Assembly: GCF_011386835.1 (NCBI RefSeq)
Contig: NC_088795.1
Span: 14,923,441 to 14,987,440, forward strand
Length of the DNA: 64,000 nt
Direction of reading: 5' to 3'
Source of the DNA: Chrysemys picta bellii
Lineage: Eukaryota; Chordata; Testudines; Emydidae
Position numbers and translations under genes: made by a program. The notes beneath the pieces are model-generated. The model had not been told where the DNA came from, searched no databases, and saw only the letters and a list, made by a program, of their open reading frames with translations. Of the stretch, positions 1-10,960 are shown one piece after another. The first letter of the stretch is position 1. Each line of letters starts with the position of its first letter.

Positions 1-160
1 GTGGCCCAGTCAAAGGTGCATGATAAATTCATTTATTACACAGCTCTGCAATCTATCCCTGTGTGTAGGGATCCAGCACCTGATTACAGTGATTAATTTC
101 TTCTTGTGTTATTAAGTTCTGTGTTGCACACTACAATTAACGATTTCTCTTTTCAACCTT

Positions 161-402
161 GTGGCCCCTGATTATTATTTGTGCAGTAGTTCATGAAGGC
201 CTCTTTGTGCTAGGTGCTGCTCAGACATCTAGTAAAAGACAATCCCTTCCCTGAACCATTTACAACTGAAATAGACAAAGGGCTTGAGGGGACAGGCCAA
301 GAGAAGTGAAGGCCCAAGGCCATGCAGCGAGTCTGAGGCTAGAATTCAGCTCTCCTGACTTTCTGTCTAGTGCTCAACTTACTGGGCCACACTGCCTCTG
401 AG
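161..402 (-). mobile_element. CORE-SINE/MIR-like SINE, reverse orientation
   Basis: Read on the minus strand this follows the usual sauropsid CORE-SINE order: a tRNA-like head near 385-402, a core giving the 'aag-gtcac' type block near 310-330, and a tail near 205-240 (gtgctaggtgctg) ending in an AT-rich ATT run near 168. It is old and diverged. A MITE abuts its head end. Confidence 0.7.
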
Positions 403-657
403 GCTAGGTCTACACTACCCGCCTGAATCGGTGGGTAGAAATCGCTCTTTCGGGGATCGAATTATCGTGTCTCGTGCTCTTACTCCACCAGCGGAGGTGG
501 GAGTAAGCGCCGTTGACGGGGAGCCGCGGAGGTCGATTTTGCCGCCATCCTCACAGTGGGGTAAGTCGGCTCCGATTGGTCGAATTCAGCTACGCTATTC
601 GCGTAGCTGAATTTGCGTATCTTAAATCGACCCCCCCTGTAGTGAAGACCTGCCCTA
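403..657. mobile_element. MITE with GGTCTACACTA-type ends (copy 1)
   Basis: About 255 bp bounded by imperfect inverted ends (AGGTCTACACTAC on the left; the complement of GTAGTGAAGACCT on the right). It has no coding capacity. The right half holds a perfect 13-bp hairpin just inside the terminus. The same layout occurs at 30081-30373, and related ends occur at 8996, 60073 and 63125. Superfamily is not certain; hAT-like is my guess from the termini, and I could not define a clean target duplication. Confidence 0.65.
583..613. repeat. Perfect 13-bp hairpin inside MITE copy 1
   Basis: Arms 583-595 and 601-613 are exactly complementary, with loop TATTC. The equivalent hairpin in the copy at 30300-30330 has the same loop, and two base pairs differ by changes on both sides. 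Confidence 0.9.
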
Positions 658-844
658 AGACACTGACCCTGTCTTGGCCTGAGGTTCAGATAAGCAGGTT
701 TTATTGTATAGCGCTTATACAGAAATACAGAGTCTCTGTCCTATTCACACCCTACACACCTGGCTTCCAAAGGTATGGCATTTTGTAATATTTCAGGTTT
801 GATCTTCAGAAGTTTGGTGAACTGAAAGGTAAAACAACCGCATG

Positions 845-1856
845 TAGGGTGACCAGATGTCCCGTTTTCGATTGAAACACACAGTCGAAAAGGGATCCTG
901 GTGGCTCCGGTCAGCACCACTGACCAGGCCGTTGACTGTCTGGTTGGCAGTGCCACGCAGCAGGGCTGGCAGGCTCCCTGCTAGCCTCCGTGCTGCACGG
1001 CTCCTGGGAAGCAGCTGGCATGTTCCCCCCTCCGGCTACTATGCATAGGGGTAGCCACGGGGCTCCACATGTTTCCCCTACCCCAAGCGCCGCCCCACTG
1101 CTCCCATTGGTGGGGAACCGTAGCCAATGGGAGAGGCGGGGGTGGTGCCTGCGGATGGGGCAGCGTGCAGAGCCACCTGGCCACGCCTCCGCATAGGAGC
1201 CGGAGGGGATACATACCTCTGCTTCCGGGAGCTGCTTGAGGTAAGCGCCGCCCAGAGCCTGCATCCCCAGATCCCTCCCACGCCCAGCCGCCTGCCCCAG
1301 CCCTGATCCCCCTCCCACCCTCTGAACCCCTCAGTCTCAGTCCAGAGCACCCTCCTGCACCCCAAATCCCTCATCCTCAGCCCCTCATCAAAGCCTGCAC
1401 CCCCAGCCAGAGCCCTCACACACCCCTGCACCCCTGCACCCCAACTCCCTGCCCCAGCCCAGAGCCCCCTCCCATACTCCGAACCCCTCAGCTCCATCCC
1501 TCAGCCCGGAGCCCACACCCCCAGCTGGAGCCCTCACTCCCTCTCACATCCCAACCCGCTGTCTCAGCCTGGAGGCCTCTCCCACACTCTGAACTCCTCA
1601 TTTCTGGCCCATGCCAGAGCCCGCACCCCCAATTGGATCCCTCACCCCCTCCCTACCCCAACCCCCTGAGCCAGCCCAGTGAAAATGAGCAAGTGAGTGA
1701 GGATGGGGAGAGCGAGCGACAGAGGGAGGGGGGATGGAGTGAATGGGGGCGGGGCCTCGGAGAAGGAGCAGGGCATGGGCAGGGTCTCAGAGGAGGGTGG
1801 GGCAGGGGGAGAGGCAAGTGTGTTCGTTTTGTGCGAGTAGAAAGTTGGCAACCCTA
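845..1856. mobile_element. GC-rich nonautonomous DNA element with TAGGGTGACC end
   Basis: Left end TAGGGTGACCAGATGTCCCG matches the ends of the short hAT MITEs at 50874 and 55855. The right end reads GGCAACCCTA, an imperfect inverted copy. The interior is CpG- and C-rich. Between about 1260 and 1680 it carries diverged repeats of a roughly 50-60 bp unit built from 'ccccagcccagagccc' and 'aacccctca' blocks. The 8 bases outside each end agree at only 5 of 8 positions, so a target duplication is doubtful. Open frames here are repeat artefacts. Confidence 0.6.
1260..1680. repeat. C-rich diverged minisatellite within the 845-1856 element
   Basis: Blocks such as cagagccc, ctgcacccc and gaacccctca recur with irregular spacing. 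The composition is strongly strand-asymmetric (C over G). It explains several proline- or glycine-rich open frames on both strands. Confidence 0.7.
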
Positions 1857-2262
1857 ACCCCTGGTTTTGAGATGTGTGTGTCAGAATATACATCTCTTGC
1901 ATTATTTTGTTGCCATATATTATCAGCAAGTTTTAACACCAGATTTTAGAGCTTCAGCTAAAAATTTCACCTTTTCCCGCTCAGCTACCGGCTTCGGTGC
2001 TTTCAGTTCTGCAGAGCTGGCTTGTTATACCTGCAACTAGCTTGTGGTCTCAGGATTATTCGCTTTTATGGCTTAACAGAGGGAAATGAACTCTGTTATC
2101 TTGTGAAGTTCACAGAGCAGTTTAATCTAAAGGCTGTGGTGCTTCTTGCTTGCTCAAGTTTTGTAACCATTTGTTTAGATTAATGTGTGCAAATATAGTT
2201 ACTAATGACGCATAGAGAAAAGGAGAGAACCGATCAAATAAACAGTATGCTCAAAAGAGGTA

Positions 2263-2447
2263 CACCTCTACCCTGATATAACCCTGTCCTCGGGAGCCAA
2301 AAAATCTTACCGCGTTATAGGTGAAACCGCGTTATATCGAACTTGCTTTGATCCGCCGGAGTGCGCAGCCCCCCCCCGGAGCACTGCTTTACCGCGTTAT
2401 ATTCGAATTCGTGTTCTGTTGGGTCGCGTTATATCGGGATAGAGGTG
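2263..2447. mobile_element. Mariner-type MITE, copy 1
   Basis: 185 bp with inverted ends CACCTCTACCCTGATATAA / TTATATCGGGATAGAGGTG, flanked by TA on both sides (2261-2262 and 2448-2449), as expected for Tc1/mariner. Inside, the motif CGCGTTATA or GTTATAT recurs several times on both strands. A short frame over the middle is a by-product, since an equivalent one appears in the second copy at 39287. Confidence 0.8.
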
Positions 2448-2594
2448 TATTAAAAGATGTGGATGAAAAGCCTTGTGTTCTTACTATTCAGGAGAGTAAA
2501 TAAATGGTAATAGCCTCTGTGCAAAGAATCAACTTTCATAAGCAGGGTGATCAATAAAGTTTAAGGGCAGATTCTCATTTTGTCCTTCTTTCTC

Positions 2595-2635
2595 TGTTGT
2601 TGTTGTTGTTATTATTTATTATTATTTTATTATTA
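2595..2635. repeat. (TTG)n/(ATT)n simple repeat
   Basis: About five TTG units run into ATT/TTATT units. It directly precedes a reversed CORE-SINE tail and is probably that SINE's 3' microsatellite. Confidence 0.85.
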
Positions 2636-2636
2636 C

Positions 2637-2735
2637 AGTCGTACCCAGAGGACTTACGTGATAGTGGGGCCCCATCGTGCTAGGCACTGTCTCAGAGAGC
2701 TTAGTCTAAATAGACAGAGAAAAAGGAGCTTTTAT
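2637..2735 (-). mobile_element. CORE-SINE tail fragment, reverse
   Basis: Contains ggggccccatcgtgctaggc and the following 'agagcttagtctaaatagac' block, the tail half of the family seen at 161-402. The head half is missing. Confidence 0.65.
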
Positions 2736-2784
2736 GACCTTTTATTTATGACCTACTAGCACCAAGTATTGTATGTCAAGGAAG

Positions 2785-2865
2785 AATTGCCCAGTGGTTA
2801 GGGCTGGCGCCTCGAACTTTGGCGACTCAAGTTCAATTCTCTGCTTCGACAGATTTTCTAACCTT
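2785..2865 (+). mobile_element. tRNA-like head of a CORE-SINE
   Basis: cccagtggttagggctggcg resembles a Pol III A box region, and caagttcaattctctgc resembles a B box followed by the core start. The element breaks off at about 2865 and continues as diverged DNA. Confidence 0.55.
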
Positions 2866-3609
2866 GGATGAGTTGAGTAGTCTCTGTAGCCCAGATCTGG
2901 CAAAGGTATTTACACTCCTAACTTCCATTGATTTCAATATGTCCCAGAGCCTTAACTACAAAATCATCTTTCCTTGCGAGACGCTCTTGGTACAGTTCGG
3001 GTTTGAAAAAAGACAGGATGAAAAGTCTTCCACGCAGCCTGGCAAATGACCATACCAGAGTTTGGGAGAAAATACATGAGTAACTCTCTCTCCTTAGGGC
3101 CCATCGATGTCAATAGAAAGGGTCCCATTGGTTTCAATGGGCTGCGGCCCAGACCCTTCTTGAACAGTTTTTCCTGGCTGGCCCTTATTCCTTTTCATTT
3201 ACTGGGTGGAAATGGGGTTTTCCAAAAGGGAGGGGAAGCTGTTGGCATTTTTACAAAAAGCAACGTGCCAGCACGATCCTTCAAAGAGCTTTGTGGCCTA
3301 ATCCTCTCCTCCAACAGCACTAATGTAATTTCACGTCGTATTTGACCCAGTGCCAAAAAATTAAATCAAATAAATCCACTTTTGTGAATGACATTAATTA
3401 GAAGATGGATTTGGCTCCCGCGCCGCTACTTCATGTAGAGGCCGGCTCAGCAGTGCTGGAATTTGTATCCAGATGATCATTGTTCAGTACAGTTACTTTT
3501 GTACAATACTGATGATTTTGGCAGGGGAGGTGGGGCTAGAGCCCATGAAAGTTACCAGATTAACAGCTCTGGAGACCAGAGTCTTAAGTTTATTCACAAA
3601 AAGAGATTA

Positions 3610-3892
3610 ATGAATGGAAGGAGGGTTTTGTGATTAAGGCACTGGGTTGGGGCTCAAGAGAGATGGATTCAGTTCTTGTCTGTGTGCCCTTGGACACATC
3701 ATTTTCCTATGTTTCAATTCGCCTTCTGTTGACTAGGAATAATTGTTCCTTTTCCCCACCTTTTGCCTGGGTTGTGTAAGCTCTTGGGGGGCAGGGACTG
3801 TGTTTTATTGTGTGTTTGTACAGCACCTACCTACAGCCTTTGGGGCCTCTAAGTGCTCTGGTAATACTACAGGTAATAACATATTGCAGTCA
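3610..3892 (+). mobile_element. CORE-SINE, near full length
   Basis: tRNA-like head (gtgattaaggcactgggtt, then a degenerate B box), a core block (cccttggacacatcatttt...), and the tail (gtaagctcttggggggcagg, then tgtgtttgtacagcacctac) ending near an ATA-rich terminus. One of the more complete copies here. Confidence 0.7.
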
Positions 3893-3904
3893 ATGGAGGT
3901 GCAC

Positions 3905-5060
3905 CCATTAAACCAACTGAGGATCCAAATCCGCCCGACATCTGTAAAATATTCTGGAGCTCTAGGGCATGTTCCTAGACTATTGAAGAGCTTTGCCATT
4001 GATTTCGCTGTGCGCAGAATCCAGCCTGTAAGGTCCGTTCTATTTAATGCTTAGTATTTTTATTAAAGTTGAGAGGCTTTCAAAGCCATTCATCCACATG
4101 CTTGCGATTCCTGGTCTAGCGAGGAGGCCCAACAACAAACACGGAGCACAGAAAGCTGATCGAGACCAAAGAATTTTAATAAACACACAATAAATTAGAA
4201 ATCACTGCAGACGTACTGCCTCTCAAGTGTTTAATCAGCTGTAATTAGGTTTGCCAGGGTTTTGCACTGCGGGGAAATGTTGAGAAGAAAATCAATGTGC
4301 TCGTTTGTTTTTATAATTTCAGGTCATTGATGGTGGTAGGGTGACCATGTCAAAATGCCTTTGCCTCCTAAAAAGATGCCAACCATCACAATGTGTTACA
4401 CTGCGTGGGGCATTAGAAACAGAGCTGTTGGCAAGGGAACAATAGTAAATCAACACTTGCCAGATGGACAGGATGCTGGCTTTGGGACGCTGTACTAGAA
4501 ATGCAGAGGTTGTAGACACAGCAGCTTCAGAGAAGAAGCTCATGCCAGTGATGTCCAGCCAATAATCAAACTAAATGTTGATACTGTATGTCAGGAAAAT
4601 CCTGCCAACGCAGTGCCGGATGGTATTTTAGAGCCCAACCCTGCTTCTTTTGAAACTCCGATTGGCTTAAGTTGGAGCAGGATCATACCATTACAGAATG
4701 TAAAAGCTAATCATGTGTTTTATGTCTGGTCTATGCCTCACGTCTGTGTCTGTGGTTTGGTCTAGACTGACCTTTAGACTGGGGGGCAAATAGTAGGACA
4801 TGAGTCAGGTTCCTCTTCCCCATACCAGTGCAAAGGATTTCAGCATGCTGGCTTCAAATGACACATGCAAAGAAAATCTGGACAGAGGGGCCAATGTATT
4901 GTAAGAATCTCCCATAGAGCCCTGTTTGATTTTATCATAAATCTGATTGTTTATTAAAAGGGGTTTATAATTTGCATTACGGTGAAATCTGATGCATATA
5001 CACCGCCAGTCTGGCTGGATAGTTTATTACATTCACTTAGAACGATTAAGTCTTTCTTTT
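3905..5060. other. Unannotated non-coding stretch
   Basis: I see no gene or clear element. A piece at 4337 (tagggtgaccatgtc) resembles the left end of the TAGGGTGACC element family but no partner end is visible. Confidence 0.5.
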
Positions 5061-5065
5061 GCTAC

Positions 5066-5229
5066 TGGCCCAGAATCTGATCCCAGTTAAATCCAACATA
5101 ACTCCACTGATATAAATGGAGTTTGTCTCAATATACACTAGTGTAACACACATGGTTGACCTAGTTCTCATCTCCCTTATGGAGTTGCTCCTGATTGACC
5201 CTGGCGTAAGTGAGATCAGAATCAGCTCC
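5066..5229. repeat. Palindromic MITE, GATTCTGATC type
   Basis: The ends 'gaatctgatcccagtt' and 'gtgagatcagaatc' are imperfect inverted copies. The centre carries 'ccactgatataaatggag', a decayed form of the CCATTGAAGTCAATGG hinge seen in related copies. Confidence 0.6.
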
Positions 5230-5239
5230 CGGAATCTAG

Positions 5240-6160
5240 TCCACAGAACTTAGATACAGAACAAAGGTTAAATCTGCAACAGCCATGAATATGATATGTC
5301 GTCAATTAATGTTTATTGAAGGTTTATTTTTAGTAGAGATGATAGAATTATGTGTGGTGAATAAATTGACAAATTTAACCCTTTTTTCTGTTTGCAAATT
5401 GTTCGTGACTTTGATTAAAGCTAACCTAATCTTTTTTTGAAACTATTTGCCAAATAGTTTTACGAACACATTTCAGCCTGTGGTGCATTTGCAAACTGGT
5501 CACTGTGACTGTTTGGTGGGGTGTGATTGGTCACATAAGTCATGTGGTATTGTTTTTGCTTCTTGATAGAATTAGTGAAACTTTTTAAACAGAAGAACAA
5601 TGAATAACAAATGAGGAACAGCAAATAATACACAACCAGTAGTGAACAGTCATGTTCACGTACGGAGACGCTTGTTAGCTTATGGTATTTGTACAAAGAG
5701 GAGCAACCATTCCCCAAATATTTATCAAACAATACCCTCCTTGCAAAATGTTTGTGGATAGTGAATAAACGTTTTTGTGGCCATGGAACAAACAGCTGTT
5801 TGGAATTCAAACAAATTCTTGAGAATACTCTGTATGCAATATCCTGCTCGCTGCGATAACGACACGAGAGGCCCAATGGTGCCAGTGTCATTTGGCGTCA
5901 GTCGTAGGTACATTTATGGTACAACCATCATTATGTAGATGACTTTTATAGGAGTAGCAGCTTTTATGCTGCTATTAAAACAAAGCAAGCTCATTAAAAA
6001 ACAGCAGCTATGTCAAAATGAATTCAGATCTGTCCGAAGCTGAAAAGAGCTGGACAAATCAGATTTCAGCTACTCCTCCATCCCCCTATTTACCATCTCT
6101 TTGTAGCATTGTTGCAAATGGTGATGTTTCCAGTGTTAAACTGCAATAGAAGCACCAAAC
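5240..6160. other. Unannotated AT-rich stretch
   Basis: AT-rich single-copy-looking DNA. A 143-codon open frame on the minus strand (5460-5891) has no recognisable domain and contains hydrophobic low-complexity runs; I do not call it a gene. Confidence 0.5.
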
Positions 6161-6164
6161 AGCC

Positions 6165-6345
6165 TCACATCAGCACTGATGTAGGAAACCTGGATGTTTA
6201 ATTCCCTGCTCTGCCAGACATATGTGTGATAATTTGCCTCAGTCACCTCGTTTATAAAATAGGGATAATGCTCCCCTACCTCACGGGGGTGTAATGAGGA
6301 TAAATATGGTACCGATTGTGAGGTGTTCAGGCGCTATAGAGATGA
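6165..6345 (+). mobile_element. MIR-like SINE
   Basis: The core order is visible: 'aaacctggatgtttaattcc', 'ttgcctcagtcacctcg', 'tataaaatagggataatg', 'cctacctcacgggggtgtaa', 'tgaggataaat'. It is well diverged. Confidence 0.75.
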
Positions 6346-6349
6346 GGTG

Positions 6350-7535
6350 ACACGTTACAAGAGGTTGTCAGCCACTGATCTCTGCGGGTGACTTCCTCAA
6401 GTGCTGCTGTGGCAGGAATAGGTGAGAATCACATTCCCCAGACATCATGACAGAAGCTGCCTGGCATCTTCACTCTGTGTATTTCCCCTTCCATCACGGT
6501 CTCTGCTCCTTTGTCAGGCCTGCTGACGATTGGTTGGAAGGAGGGCAGTAATTTGAGCTGCTTTTCCTCGTTTGCTGCTGGAGCCGCCTGCTTAGCTGCT
6601 GGGTCAGTCCTGAGGTGCCTCAGCACGAACCACCTGTATCTGAGGCTTGTTATCTTAATTGCTACCCTCCTGTTTCTTCCTTTGAGACAGCCTTCTGATT
6701 CTTTCCCGTCAGTGCTGAACAGCCTGCCACATGGCAGGGCGCCTGTACGGTGCCTTCTGTCGTAGGAGCAGCACACCAGCAAGGATGGGGCTACCTGAGG
6801 CTTGGTCTGGTTTTTCATAAGGTAAGCAGCCTCTAGGCAGCTACTGCCGAGCGAGCCGGTCTCGGCTTTATACCTGCTCGAGTAATAGTTTGTGTGCCAG
6901 GGTTTTTGAGGAGGGAAAAAAATCAAGAATCCGGTTGGTCCTAAACGCTGTAGGATTCCAAGTGAACAAACAAGTGTCCAGGTGATGAAAGGAGAGATTA
7001 CTCAGCCCTTGCTGTGGGGGAGACTTGCAGCAAACAGGAACAGGGCACAGCATTGCTCCAGCTATGTTAAAATCCTGGCCAGGGGAAGAGAATCTTACTG
7101 AGCTTTAAGTTAAAAGGGTCTTCAGAGACCGTGGTGACGGGTGATCTTATATCCCCCTCGAGAGAGAGAAAAATATTTAAGGCCAGACCTTCAGCTGGTG
7201 TATAGCACCATAGCATAGCACCACAGACTTCAGAAACCATGATGATGTACTCCAGCCAGCATGCTCAGCATGATGGGAGAAACAATCTTTGTCTATTGGG
7301 TAGTAAATGTTCTCACAAACCGCTTTAAGATTTCCAGTGTCATGTCATTTGATCTTTAGTTGAAGCCTAGATGAGGTAACAGGTTGGTGCTAGTTCCGTG
7401 AGGGCTGCATAAAGCAAGTTTCAATCCATGTGACGCTTTGCATCCCTGTTGTCAGTAAGGACTGAGCAGCCATACAGATGTATTTGTCTGTGCTTAGTGC
7501 GGTGAGATTGTAGGCCTCAGAATACGAATGTAAAA
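6350..7535. other. Unannotated stretch
   Basis: No element recognised. A 165-codon minus frame (6429-6926) is the longest here. It is basic, has no signal peptide or motif I know, and no splice or start context that would support it. Confidence 0.5.
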
Positions 7536-7544
7536 GTACCAGAT

Positions 7545-7617
7545 CCTCCGTTGTAGATCGGGGTAACTCTATTGTGGCGCTACACCGATTTACACCAGCT
7601 GAGGATCTGGCCCAGAA
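7545..7617. repeat. Fragment of the GATTCTGATC/TTTACACC palindromic MITE
   Basis: Shows 'ggggtaactctattg', 'cgatttacaccagctgagga' and 'tctggccca', the right arm of the family at 5066 and 51410. A matching left arm is only partly visible. Confidence 0.5.
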
Positions 7618-7789
7618 TATATACAGCTTTGTAGATTGCTTATTAAATACCACAGCTAAGGACTTTGAACTTGGATTTAGATTACTGGCTATGGTTTTAT
7701 TTCCCTTAATATAATGCTGAACATAGACAAGTTACCCATTTTACTGTGAGCACTATTAGTTTGCCTATAATTCTGTTATTTACTAAGAT

Positions 7790-7869
7790 GGGCTAGCTCC
7801 TCAACTCATGTAAGTCAGTATAGCTCCATTCAAATCAATGCAGGCTTTTACCTCCTGAGATCTGGCCCA
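7790..7869. repeat. Short palindromic MITE fragment
   Basis: 'ctagctcctcaact' to 'gagatctggccca' surrounds a decayed hinge 'ctccattcaaatcaatgcag'. Same broad family as 5066. Confidence 0.5.
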
Positions 7870-8234
7870 CTATCTGTAGGTTGGGGGACGACAATAGTTA
7901 ACTTGCACTACTGGGATATTGGAGTTTGTTTTCATAATTATATGAAAGGGAATGTTTCCTTCTGGGGATTTCTGTTTATGAAAATTGTCATGAAATAGGT
8001 TATGGTCTCTTGGCCCCATTGAAGCTTTACAAAGAGAGGAGGCTCTGGCAATGATAATGGGATGATTTATGGGGCAAATGCCCATCATTGTAGGTAAAAT
8101 ACCATCCACTCCAAAAGACTCAGCTTTTTTCTTGCCTATGTGCCATTTTTTAACTGAACTCGCAGAAATAGATGGTAAGGACAGAACAATGGTTGTATAG
8201 CAACTTTACTTCTCGGAATGCTGCCACTTTGGGG

Positions 8235-8256
8235 GTGTGTGTGTGTGTGTGTGTGT
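8235..8256 (+). repeat. (GT)n microsatellite
   Basis: An uninterrupted GT run of about 11 units preceded by GGGG. Likely length-polymorphic. Confidence 0.95.
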
Positions 8257-8914
8257 TCTCCAGCATACATATTCCTGCAGTCCTTTGGGGGCAAATCCAG
8301 CCCCCAACTCAGCAGCCATGGAGGTCCCCAAGGCAAGGTGGTCCGTTGCCTTTGGAGGGGTCTGTATTTAAAGGGCATTCCTGTGCAGCACAAATTCCAG
8401 TTCCCTGGGGGCTGCTTTTAGACTGGCACAGTTCCTAGTTGGACCGTAGGAAGGGTGAGTCTGGAGGGCCTACTGCTGTGTAGAGTCTCCAGTCCTCCTC
8501 TCCCTATGATGGATCCATGTTCGGAGCACACTTTATTCATGCGGCTGAATTAACTTCTGTACAGTGGCTGCATTGGCTTGGAGGGAGTGGATGCCTTCCC
8601 CTCTGCACATCTCTCAAAGGTTCAGACCATCTGTCTGAGCAGGGATGGGGTGGGAACCAGGTAGTCAGTGATATATTAGAGTGGGTGGTCTTGCATTGGC
8701 AAGAAGATGAGCTGGGGATCCAATGCCTAATGAAGTCTGCCACTGGCATCAGTGGGTTTCACACCAGACTCTAGAGGAGCATCTCCAATTCTAATGTCCG
8801 TCACTAGTTCTGTGAATCATTTATGATGACTTGCACCTGAGTGATTCTACGATCTATAATATATAACATGTACGTAGATAATACACCTTATGGCTGAGAT
8901 TTCCAAAGCTGTGT

Positions 8915-8974
8915 AAGGGATTTGGATGCCCATTTTCTATTAATTGTAATGGAAATTGGGCACCCAAATCCCTT
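8915..8974. repeat. 60-bp hairpin, AAGGGATTTGG arms
   Basis: The arms starting AAGGGATTTGGATGCCCA and ending TGGGCACCCAAATCCCTT are complementary except for about two positions, around an AT-rich centre. It is the core of a palindromic MITE spanning about 8893-8995. Confidence 0.75.
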
Positions 8975-8995
8975 AGGTAGCTTTAAAAATGTCAA

Positions 8996-9257
8996 GCCTG
9001 GTCTACAGGAGGATTTTACATCTGTATAGCTATGTGTCAAGGATCCACAAGAGATGGAGCTACACTGACCTAACCCCCAGTGTAAACAGTGCTAGGTCGA
9101 TGGAAGAATTCTTCTGTGGACCTAGCTACTGCCTCTCAGGGAGGTGGATTACTTACACCAATGGGAGAACCCCTCCCAACGGCGCAGGTAGTGTCTATAC
9201 TGAAGCACTACAGTGGTGCAGCTGTGCCACTGTAGTGTTTTCAGTGTAGACACAGAC
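8996..9257. mobile_element. MITE with GGTCTACA-type ends (copy 2)
   Basis: Left end GCCTGGTCTACAG; right end CAGTGTAGACACAGAC. A perfect 11-bp hairpin (arms 9206-9216 and 9227-9237) lies just inside the right end, as in the other members. Interior 'acctaacccccagtgtaaac' and 'gctaggtcgatgg' fit the same group. It directly follows the 8915 hairpin element. Confidence 0.65.
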
Positions 9258-10395
9258 TGAGGGTATCAGTAATTTCTCTCTCACTCTCTCTGGTATATTC
9301 AATCGTCTCCAAACGGTCTGAAGTCTCCGAAGGGTTAAAAACAGTCCTCCATAACCACACAGCTGGCTGAACAAATACCAGGTATTAGCACTGACTTCAG
9401 TTGCCAAAGCCCAGTCATTTCTTTTTTTGCTTTTTAGCGATTGCAGCCTGCAGAGACCACTTAACAATGAATCGCAGCAGCTTGGCTGTGATAGGACAGG
9501 CCATGTGTGCAGACACTTAAAAGCCATGCCAGCAGCTCTCCTTTGCTCAATAGAGGTAACAGCGGGAATTTGATTAAAGACTGATAAAAAAAAAATAGAG
9601 AAGATGAAAGGATGAAAGAGCCACCTGGAAACTTCATTCCTTCTTTATTTGTAACTTAAGCTCATAAACCAAATCTAAACCATTGTGCGCGTGTGAGAGA
9701 GAAAATTTCCTGTGTGGCTGCTCCAAACCACTAAGGCTTCTGAATATGCAACCCCACAAGCCATCTCCGAATAGCAGAGTCATAAGTATTCTGGTCACCA
9801 GTGCACTATGACCTGCACAGAAGAGAGATCCCCCTGATGTGCTCCAATGACAGCTTTTTAATATGTTCAGAACAGCCGCTAAAATGAAAGAGACCTGCTC
9901 AGAAATGTTAGCCAGACCCACTTGTGTGCCTGTCGGTTAGCCCCATTCCCCAGGCAGTTCTTCTGCCCAACACAATGAGGCAAGCTCACATATCGCAGCT
10001 AGGCTCAGCCTGAGAGGGTCAGCTATGCAAATGGCCAGCTGCGCACATCAAACGCCACTCACTGCGTTTTGCCTACGGCATCTGCCTCTTTGTCTCTTTG
10101 GGAGGCGTAAATCAAAAAAATAAGTCATCCCAGCAGCAAAAGGAAAATCAGCCCCCACACGTCCCGCTAGTTGGATGTGATCAATGCTACCGTGACAGGC
10201 AAAGCAGATTCAAATGCTGTCCTGCAAAGCCAGCATTTCTGTTTGGGTCTAGGAGACCAGCGTGGTGTGAGCTGTGTGTGTGCATGGTGGAGGTGAGGCT
10301 GTTCAGAGTTTGCCTTGGGAGCTGTGAAGGTCTTTACCCATGTAGATGCAGGCTTCAGATCCTCATGAAGGACTTTTCAGGAGTCGCACAAGCAG
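9258..10395. other. Unannotated stretch
   Basis: No recognised element or gene. A T-run and an A-run near 9420 and 9585 are minor low-complexity spots. No coding signal beyond short chance frames. Confidence 0.5.
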
Positions 10396-10399
10396 GTAC

Positions 10400-10520
10400 T
10401 AAAGCCAGAGAACCCTTAGATTGTGAACTCTTCAGGACAGGGATTGTGTCTTCCTACAGCATGTGTCTTTGTGCACCTATCGTGTTTTGGGTGCTACTAT
10501 AATATAAGTAATAATAGGCA
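10400..10520 (+). mobile_element. CORE-SINE tail fragment
   Basis: 'ttagattgtgaactcttcag', 'gacagggattgtgtcttcct' and 'gtgctactataatataagta' match the tail half of the CORE-SINE at 3610. The terminus is ATA-rich. Confidence 0.7.
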
Positions 10521-10699
10521 GAGGTGCTGGCGCAATGTGTATAGTGGGGGAGCTGAGAGCCATTGAACCAAACTGTAAACCCTGTATATAATGGAAACCA
10601 CTTCAAGCCAGGGGGTGTGGTAGCACCCCTCGTTCCAGCACCTATGGTAATAGGCCACTGGCTAAACTAGATTGTCACATACAGAACACCGTGTATATA

Positions 10700-10960
10700 G
10701 TTTATCTCATTGCTCCCTGTGCAGAAGCGCCTCTCTTTCTGAATATCCAGCAGCCTTCCCTCCGCCTCCTTCCCTGCCAGCAGTTTTTCCCTGCTTGTTT
10801 TCCATCACTAATCTCTCCAGTGCTACATTCCCTTCCCCTTATTTGCTGCTGTTCTCCTCCCAGCCTCCTGCCTGTTCTCAGTCCCGTTTAGACAGTAAGC
10901 TCTTTAGGGCTGCAGCCCTGCGTCTGTGAAGTGTTGTGCGTCCCAAAGGTGGTGGAAAGA
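10700..10960 (+). other. Pyrimidine-rich stretch with a possible SINE tail
   Basis: C/T-rich sequence (10740-10880) is followed by 'gacagtaagctctttagggc', which looks like the CORE-SINE tail. The head cannot be traced. Confidence 0.35.

Noticed and set aside
911..1497. Overlapping minus-strand frames in GC-rich DNA, possible CpG island with a first exon
   Set aside because: The GC-rich block is bounded by transposon-like ends and contains diverged tandem repeats.
2321..2503. Frame starting MKPRYIELALIR, repeated at 39345
   Set aside because: The similarity between the two comes from two copies of a 185-188 bp mariner-type MITE, not from a protein family.
6429..6926. 165-codon minus-strand open frame
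   Set aside because: No recognisable family, no supporting context, and length within what chance allows in 64 kb.
8915..8974. microRNA precursor
   Set aside because: The hairpin is the centre of a palindromic MITE family; a hairpin alone is not evidence of processing.
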